A stretch of 5,259 nt of DNA from Aequorivita sp. (GTDB lineage: Bacteria; Bacteroidota; Bacteroidia; Flavobacteriales; Flavobacteriaceae), in assembly GCA_002733915.1 (NCBI GenBank), contig NVXN01000004.1, positions 208,003 to 213,261 on the forward strand, in the 5' to 3' direction. The position numbers were made by a program, and so were the translations under genes. Under the pieces are notes generated by a model. That model saw nothing but the letters and a program-made list of their open reading frames with translations, had not been told where the DNA came from and ran no database searches. Within the stretch, counting starts at the first letter, position 1. Each line of letters opens with the position of its first letter. Positions 1 to 5,259 of this stretch are shown here, in pieces.

Positions 1-713
<713 letters not shown>

Positions 714-756
714 TTAATTATTAAGGTTGAATGGAGAATCTACAATAGCTATGAGC

Positions 757-764
757 CAAAGATA
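757..764 (-). promoter_or_regulatory. Putative Bacteroidota -7 promoter element before the kdnA-like gene
   Basis: On the minus strand this reads TATCTTTG, a perfect match to the Bacteroidota sigma-ABfr -7 consensus TAnnTTTG. It lies in the 88-bp gap between the nitroreductase stop and the aminotransferase start, and would give a leader of about 40 nt. A -33 TTG at the usual 19-21 bp spacing is not evident: the nearest TTGs lie 9 and 27 bp upstream. The call therefore rests on the -7 box and its position. It suggests the aminotransferase can be transcribed separately from the nitroreductase. Confidence 0.5.
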
Positions 765-798
765 ATGGTTGTACAATAAAATTAAAATTCTCAAGGGG

Positions 799-1437
799 CT
801 AATTCACTTCAATAATAAGTTCATCAACGCCCCGGCGAACTTTTTTAAGATTGATGAAAAAATCTGACTCGTCGCGATAGCCTACGGGTAGTACGATTAC
901 CGACTCCAGACCCTTCTCATCCAAACCAAGTAATTCATCATATTTTTTAGGTTCAAAACCTTCAATAGGACATGCGTCAATGTTCTCTACAGCACAAACG
1001 GTCAGCAAGGCACCCAATGTAAGATAAAGTTGATTTGCCATCCACTGACGGATTTCTGGTACTTGTTTTTCTGAAAAGTTTTCGATCAAGGCTTTTTCAA
1101 AAGGTTCCAAAATGGTACGTGGGGTGTTTCGCTGCCCTTCCACCCTTTTAAAATGTTCTAGAATAAAGGTTTCATTAATATTTTTTTCGATACACAATAT
1201 CAAAACATGCGAAGCATCACGGACCTGCGGTTGATTGTAGGTAAGGGGCATCAACTGGGACTGTAATTCTGCATTTTTAACCACTACCAGTTTTAAGGGC
1301 TGCAAGCCATATGAAGTGGCTGTTAGGTTAAACGTTTCTTTTAAAATATTCAGTTTTTCCTCAGAAAGGGTTTTGGAAGAATCGAATCTTTTTGTTGCGT
1401 ATCTCCAACGAAGTTTTTCAATTGTATTTGAAGTCAT
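799..1437 (-). CDS. NfsB-like NAD(P)H-dependent FMN nitroreductase family protein
   Basis: This 212-residue protein has the length and layout of oxygen-insensitive nitroreductases and dihydropteridine reductases of the NfsB type (about 217 residues in E. coli). The N-terminal RYATKRF segment (12-18) corresponds to the arginine/lysine FMN-phosphate contacts of the family. SYGLQP (42-47) takes the place of the STNSQP flavin motif of NfsB. DASHV (74-78), WMANQLYLTLG (132-142), CPIEGF (156-161), LPVGYR (183-188) and KVRR (199-202) follow in the expected order. Such enzymes are cytoplasmic FMN homodimers that pass two electrons from NAD(P)H to nitroaromatics, quinones or pterins; the natural substrate cannot be read from the sequence. 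The ATG is well supported because an in-frame TAA directly precedes it. The gene ends with TAG, has its own likely promoter, and sits upstream of the aminotransferase without a clear functional link. There is no sign of damage. Confidence 0.93.
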   Translation of the reverse strand: MTSNTIEKLRWRYATKRFDSSKTLSEEKLNILKETFNLTATSYGLQPLKLVVVKNAELQSQLMPLTYNQPQVRDASHVLILCIEKNINETFILEHFKRVEGQRNTPRTILEPFEKALIENFSEKQVPEIRQWMANQLYLTLGALLTVCAVENIDACPIEGFEPKKYDELLGLDEKGLESVIVLPVGYRDESDFFINLKKVRRGVDELIIEVN

Positions 1438-1463
1438 TTAGAAATGTGAATTAGTATTCTCTA

Positions 1464-1471
1464 CAAAAATA
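1464..1471 (-). promoter_or_regulatory. Putative -7 promoter element of the nitroreductase gene
   Basis: The minus strand reads TATTTTTG, a perfect match to TAnnTTTG. Transcription would begin about 20 nt before the ATG at 1437. No clear TTG -33 element lies at the standard distance; the region where it should be is occupied by the inverted repeat at 1470-1500. Poly-T-rich DNA yields such matches by chance, so support comes mainly from its position just before a gene. Confidence 0.45.
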
Positions 1472-1500
1472 GCGATAAAAATTTTGAACTTTTACCGCTA
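1470..1500. repeat. 11-bp inverted repeat upstream of the nitroreductase gene: candidate operator or terminator
   Basis: The plus-strand arms are TAGCGATAAAA (1470-1480) and TTTTACCGCTA (1490-1500), separated by 9 bases. Ten of eleven positions pair, and the exception becomes a G-U wobble in minus-strand RNA. The arm centres are 20 bp apart, about two helical turns, as expected for a dimeric regulator. The repeat overlaps two bases of the TATTTTTG box and spans the spacer where a regulator would block or recruit polymerase. Alternatively, in the minus-strand transcript the hairpin is followed by five U residues and could end transcription from the small gene upstream. The stem is AU-rich, which weakens the terminator reading. 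The sequence alone does not decide between these roles. Confidence 0.55.
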
Positions 1501-1604
1501 TCCTTTTGCTACTAATTAAACAATTAAAAATTAACCTCCACTTTAAAACACCACCATCAAATCCGCAGCATAGAACAGAAAAGAATTATTTTTTTAAAGA
1601 GATT

Positions 1605-1814
1605 TCATTTTTTATGAATTTTTATAGACTTTACCACTTGATTCTTCAAAAGTATTTTTAATTCATATTTTCCCTCTTTCAGGTGGTCAATGCTCAAATA
1701 AATAACATCGTCCTTTTTTTCAGTATCAAGGGAATTTTTCATTGATATGCTTATTACTATAGCCAAAGTTAAAGAGAATCGGAAATAGTGAATAGTAGAA
1801 ATGTTCCAAAACAT
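1605..1814 (-). CDS. Small protein of unknown function with hydrophobic N-terminal segment
   Basis: I do not recognise this 69-residue protein. Residues 13-24 (FSLTLAIVISIS) form a hydrophobic stretch preceded by an arginine, like a signal peptide or membrane anchor, although no clean signal-peptidase site follows. From residue 30 it is charged, then alternates hydrophobic and polar residues (VIYLSIDHL, KYELKILL, VVKSIKI) and ends in KIHKK. This resembles a small beta-hairpin and vaguely recalls the last strands of type IX secretion C-terminal domains (L-x-x-G-x-Y ... K-I-x-K), but it is far too short to be that domain with cargo. It starts 44 bp after the HTCS stop in the same direction, so co-transcription is possible. 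The start is uncertain: Met25 (1742) would give a 45-residue product without the hydrophobic part. The patterned C-terminus argues for a real gene, but spurious translation cannot be excluded. Confidence 0.5.
   Translation of the reverse strand: MFWNISTIHYFRFSLTLAIVISISMKNSLDTEKKDDVIYLSIDHLKEGKYELKILLKNQVVKSIKIHKK
1764..1771 (-). promoter_or_regulatory. Possible internal -7 promoter element within the small gene
   Basis: The minus strand reads TAACTTTG, a perfect TAnnTTTG match, about 20 bases upstream of the in-frame ATG of Met25 of the small protein (1742-1740). It would support a short leaderless-signal product starting at Met25. No -33 TTG is present at the usual distance, and the bases also encode part of the hydrophobic segment, so this may be coincidence. 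Confidence 0.22.
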
Positions 1815-1829
1815 AAAAGATATGTTCCA
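1801..1829. repeat. Short direct repeat with 21-bp period between HTCS and small gene
   Basis: The 8-mer ATGTTCCA occurs at 1801-1808 and again at 1822-1829, start to start 21 bp. The same stretch contains a 6-bp inverted repeat (AACATA at 1810-1815, TATGTT at 1821-1826, 5-base loop) whose one arm holds the start codon of the small gene (1814-1812). AraC-family activators often bind direct repeats about 21 bp apart, so it could be a binding site, but the motif is short and AT-rich. Confidence 0.3.
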
Positions 1830-1858
1830 GCTGAAAAAATGAATTACTTATAAACGGT

Positions 1859-4800
1859 TTATGGATTGTTTAAAGGATATTCGTTGGGTGAACAATGGTA
1901 AGTTTCCTTAAAACATTTGCTAAAATAGGAAGGAGTATTAAAACCAACTTGGTAGGCTATTTCTGAAATAGAGGCATCAGATTCCTGAAGCAACTGGACG
2001 GCCAGTTTTAATCGCTGTGAACGTATAAATTCACTCGCAGACATTCCCGTAATAGCTTTTAATTTACGGTGAAGCTGTGTACGGCTCATATGCATCATTT
2101 TGCCAAAACGGTCGCTCGTGAATTCAGAATCTGTAATATGCTCGTCCAATACGCTTTGTAGCTGTTTTAAAAATTTACTTTCAGCAGAAGTAATAGCCAG
2201 TCCAGGATTTATATTTAGCGTTTTACTAAAATGCTTTTGAAGCTGCTTTCTGTTTTCAATAAGTTTTTCAATCCAGGTTTTTAGTTTTTCACTGTTGAAG
2301 GGTTTTGCTACATAGGCATCGGCACCCGTTTTTATCCCTTCAATCTCGCTCTGCTCACCCACCTTTGCCGTAAGAAGAATTATGGGAATATGGCTGGTTA
2401 GTTCATTTGTTTTTAGCGTATTGCAAAGTTGTATGCCATCAATAATTGGCATCATAATGTCACTGATAATTACATCTGGAATCTCCTTTTGTGCCTTTTC
2501 CATCCCGATTTCACCATTTTCGGCCTCAATAATTTGGTACTCGTTTTTTAATAGCGATACGATGAATGTTCGAATATCGACTTCGTCCTCAACAACCAAA
2601 ATTAGAGGTTTATCTTTTTTTGAATTATTGTCACACTGCACTATTTCAGAAGTGGAAACTATAATTTCCTCATCAATACTGATATCATCAATATCAAAAG
2701 CCTCCTTATGTAGTGGGAGCGAAACGGTAAACTGAATTTTATCGTCATCAATATTGTTCGCTATTATGGTTCCTTTTGAAAGGGTAACCAATTCCCGAAC
2801 CAGCGCAAGGCCCACGCCCACGCCTTCGGAAAATTTATTGTCCTGGTAAAACCTTTGAAAGAGTTTGCTTAAATCTTTCTTGCCCACCTGCTGACGATTA
2901 TTAATTACCGAGAGCACTAAAATTGATTCTTGCGTACTTGCTTCAAAGACAACCGTACTTTCATTTGGCGAATATTTTAGGGCATTCGATAAAAGATTTG
3001 AAACAACTTTTTCAATAATATCGGTATCAAACCACACGTTTTTTAAATCCTGAATACTGCTTGAAATTGTTATACTTTTTTCTGCAGCTTTATATTGAAA
3101 GGCACTTATTAATTGTTTTAAGAGAATTGAAAGGTTTCCTTGCCGAATGTTTAATTTGCGTTGCCCAGAGTCTACCATAGACAAATCTAGCATTTGGTCA
3201 ACCAAAATCAATAATCTATCTGCATTTTGCTTTACAAGGGATAGTTCCTTTTTGTCATTTTTTGAAATTTTTTCTTTTGCAAGTTGATTCTCAATAGGAC
3301 CTGAAATCAAGGTTAACGGGGTTCGGAACTCGTGCGAGATATTTGTATAAAGTTTTGTCTTAAACTCATCCAGCTTTTTAAGGCGCTCGGTTTCTTCGTG
3401 TTCTAGCCGTAACTGGGTTTTTATTTCCCAACGCCATTTTAAATAGCGATAAAGATAAATTCCAAAAAGTAAGAGCAATACCGTATACATTGTCTTTGCT
3501 AAATTAGTACCGTACCAAGGCTTAAGAATTGTGAATGAATAGGTTGCCGGCTCTGTGTTCCAAACCCCATCATAATTACTGGAGATAACCTGAAACTCAT
3601 AATGATCTGGCGGTAAGTTTGTGTAATGCGCAATATTGTTATTTCCTGCTTCAATCCATTCCGCGTCATTATTTAACAATCTATATTTGTATTGATTTCG
3701 CTCGGGTTGAGAAAAGTGAAGGGATGAAAAAGTAAAGGTTACAGTATTTTCATTATACTGAAGTTTTAAGCCAGGCTTTAATTTTTTTTCTTTGTTAAAA
3801 ACTTCAAACCCCGAGATGACAGTTTTCGGTTTTATGGGATTGAATGATAATTGGGCGGGGTTAAACCAATTAATTCCCTCCAAACCTCCAAAATACAGAA
3901 TCCCGTTTTCATCTTTAAAATAGGCGCCAGTATTAAACTCAAAGGCTTGCAGACCATCATAATTGCTGTAATTTTCAATTACAGAAATCGTATTGTTTTG
4001 AAATTTTAGTTTTGATATCCCCTTATTGCTGCTTATCCAAAAGTAATCTTCTTCGTCAGGAAGAATTCCATAAATAACATTGTTGGGCAAACCTTGCTCT
4101 GTAGTAAATTCTTGAACGGTTATTTCTTTTGGATTAAAAATCTGCAAACCCGAACCATTGGTTCCGATTAACAGTGATTCTCCGGTAAAGTAGAGTGATT
4201 TGATGCTACTATTGATGTTTTTAACTTTTTCAATTATTTTGGTCTTTGCATCCAGCTTAAATAACCCATCGGTTTCCGTACCAATCCAAATTTCATTAGC
4301 TGTCCCACCTTCCATTGTTCTAATATTGTTTGTGGTAAGCTTTGAGTTTTCACTTGTGTATTGCTGAATAATTCCTTCTTCAATATCAAATTGAACAAGC
4401 CCTTGATCTCTTGTTCCTAGCCACATTCTACCATTTTCATCTTTGAAAATTTTCCAGATTGTAAAGTTTTCTGTCTCTTTGAATGAAATAATTTTTCTCT
4501 TGATATCCATCAACTGTAAACCATAGGTTTGATGGCCGATCCAAATTTTATCTTCATCAACCAATAAGCTCATTATCCGGTCTCCCACCAGTTTGGAATT
4601 TTGAGCGGTGTAGGTATAAAAATTTTGCTGGTCAATATTGAGACGGGTCAATCCCTTTCCAGAGGTACCTAGCCAAATATTATTTTCAGCATCTTTTGTT
4701 ATTGCCCTTATAACGTCTACATTCACATTTAGCGGCACTTGATCATTGGTCAGTACGTTAAATTTTACCAAGTATTCATCATAATAACTTATTCCAGTGC

Positions 4801-5259
4801 CGTCGGTACCTAACCAAATAGTACCGGTATTGTCCTCAAACAATGACAGTACATCGTTGTAGTGCAGTGCATAAGGATTGTTTTTATTTTCAGTAAAATT
4901 TTGGATTGTTTTATTTTCAAAATTCACCAGGAAAACTCCTTTGCCATAAGTAGCAATCCACAATTGGTCTCGCCTATCGACCAAAATATCCTGAATAATT
5001 AAATCGCCAGGTAGTTTAGCAGTCTCAAAACCTCTGAATTGCTCATATTCGGGTACATTTGGATATTTTATAAAAAGTCCTTTTCCATAGCTCCCCATGT
5101 AGATAATATTATTAGATTGTGATAGTGCACTAAAATTAACGTCAGACATAATCTCCCGAAATAGATATGTATCGCTTTTTAATTCAAAGAAACCATTTTT
5201 TGTAGTTGCTAAAATTGTTTTGTTGGGCGTTACCAAAAAATCATAAATCGTCCGGGTGG
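1859..5259 (-). CDS. Hybrid two-component system (HTCS) sensor/regulator, 5' end missing
   Basis: One polypeptide combines a sensor kinase with its response regulator. 1132 residues are visible; HTCS proteins usually have about 1300-1400, so a signal peptide and some propeller blades lie beyond 5259. Numbering below starts at the codon at 5236. About eleven Reg_prop beta-propeller repeats (from before 1 to about 459, motif IWLGT..GL) and a Y_Y_Y domain (about 500-572) form the periplasmic sensor. A membrane helix spans about 581-598. HisKA follows, with NISHEFRTP and phospho-acceptor His635. HATPase_c has an N box (NLLSNALKYSP, 747-757), F box (LFQRFYQ, 792-798) and G2 box (GVGVGL, 805-810), but its G1 box is degenerate (NNRQQV, 779-784). 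The receiver has E883/D884, phospho-acceptor Asp926, Thr956 and Lys978. An AraC-type helix-turn-helix domain (about 1030-1122) completes it. HTCS proteins sense glycan fragments and activate carbohydrate-utilisation loci. No such locus is visible here. Confidence 0.96.
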   Translation of the reverse strand, partial: TRTIYDFLVTPNKTILATTKNGFFELKSDTYLFREIMSDVNFSALSQSNNIIYMGSYGKGLFIKYPNVPEYEQFRGFETAKLPGDLIIQDILVDRRDQLWIATYGKGVFLVNFENKTIQNFTENKNNPYALHYNDVLSLFEDNTGTIWLGTDGTGISYYDEYLVKFNVLTNDQVPLNVNVDVIRAITKDAENNIWLGTSGKGLTRLNIDQQNFYTYTAQNSKLVGDRIMSLLVDEDKIWIGHQTYGLQLMDIKRKIISFKETENFTIWKIFKDENGRMWLGTRDQGLVQFDIEEGIIQQYTSENSKLTTNNIRTMEGGTANEIWIGTETDGLFKLDAKTKIIEKVKNINSSIKSLYFTGESLLIGTNGSGLQIFNPKEITVQEFTTEQGLPNNVIYGILPDEEDYFWISSNKGISKLKFQNNTISVIENYSNYDGLQAFEFNTGAYFKDENGILYFGGLEGINWFNPAQLSFNPIKPKTVISGFEVFNKEKKLKPGLKLQYNENTVTFTFSSLHFSQPERNQYKYRLLNNDAEWIEAGNNNIAHYTNLPPDHYEFQVISSNYDGVWNTEPATYSFTILKPWYGTNLAKTMYTVLLLLFGIYLYRYLKWRWEIKTQLRLEHEETERLKKLDEFKTKLYTNISHEFRTPLTLISGPIENQLAKEKISKNDKKELSLVKQNADRLLILVDQMLDLSMVDSGQRKLNIRQGNLSILLKQLISAFQYKAAEKSITISSSIQDLKNVWFDTDIIEKVVSNLLSNALKYSPNESTVVFEASTQESILVLSVINNRQQVGKKDLSKLFQRFYQDNKFSEGVGVGLALVRELVTLSKGTIIANNIDDDKIQFTVSLPLHKEAFDIDDISIDEEIIVSTSEIVQCDNNSKKDKPLILVVEDEVDIRTFIVSLLKNEYQIIEAENGEIGMEKAQKEIPDVIISDIMMPIIDGIQLCNTLKTNELTSHIPIILLTAKVGEQSEIEGIKTGADAYVAKPFNSEKLKTWIEKLIENRKQLQKHFSKTLNINPGLAITSAESKFLKQLQSVLDEHITDSEFTSDRFGKMMHMSRTQLHRKLKAITGMSASEFIRSQRLKLAVQLLQESDASISEIAYQVGFNTPSYFSKCFKETYHCSPNEYPLNNP

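Noticed and set aside
769..776. Palindrome TTGTACAA upstream of the aminotransferase -7 box
   Set aside because: A perfect 8-bp palindrome is expected by chance in a window of this size and it does not extend further, so it is not called an operator.
1501..1604. AT-rich stretch after the small gene, checked for a second small gene, tRNA or terminator
   Set aside because: It contains T and A runs but no stable GC-rich stem, no tRNA-like fold and no frame worth calling; only the hairpin at 1470-1500 nearby is a candidate terminator.
2382..2735. Plus-strand open frame of 117 codons, serine- and isoleucine-rich
   Set aside because: It is the antisense shadow of the HTCS receiver domain and linker; its composition simply mirrors the opposite strand.
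5234..5236. TTG codon as the start of the HTCS
   Set aside because: The frame stays open through seven further codons to the window edge and the residues before it (TIYDF) complete a propeller repeat, so the gene begins outside the window.

Overview
The window looks like chromosomal DNA of a Bacteroidota species, most likely a flavobacterium. The evidence is AT-rich DNA, a one-protein hybrid two-component system (HTCS) of the type typical of this phylum, start codons without clear Shine-Dalgarno sequences but with A-rich leaders, and several perfect matches to the Bacteroidota -7 promoter element TAnnTTTG. All genes I can support lie on the minus strand, so transcription runs from high to low coordinates. 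No tRNA, rRNA, CRISPR array or insertion sequence was recognised.

In transcription order: (1) 5259-1859 is a very large HTCS gene cut at its 5' end by the window edge. It encodes a periplasmic beta-propeller sensor, a Y_Y_Y domain, one membrane helix, a histidine kinase, a receiver and an AraC-type DNA-binding domain. (2) 44 bp downstream, 1814-1605 holds a small gene for a 69-residue protein of unknown function with a hydrophobic N-terminal segment and a beta-rich, lysine-ending C-terminus. (3) 1604-1438 is a non-coding gap containing an 11-bp inverted repeat that abuts a TAnnTTTG promoter element. (4) 1437-799 encodes an NfsB-like FMN nitroreductase. (5) An 88-bp gap carries another TAnnTTTG element. 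(6) 710-1 encodes the first 236 residues of a PLP-dependent DegT/DnrJ/EryC1/StrS aminotransferase that closely resembles KdnA, the 8-amino-Kdo transaminase. Its 3' end lies beyond base 1.

The genes do not form one obvious pathway. The HTCS and small gene may form one unit. The nitroreductase and the aminotransferase each seem to have their own promoter. HTCS proteins usually control an adjacent glycan-utilisation locus; none is visible here, so any target would lie outside the window or elsewhere. The KdnA-like gene points to lipopolysaccharide core sugar modification, whose partner genes would lie to the left of base 1.

The most notable observations are the kinase's degenerate ATP-binding G1 box (N-N-R-Q-Q-V where D-x-G-x-G-I is expected), the inverted repeat in front of the nitroreductase gene, and the small uncharacterised protein after the HTCS. 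I found no convincing evidence of a wholly new system.
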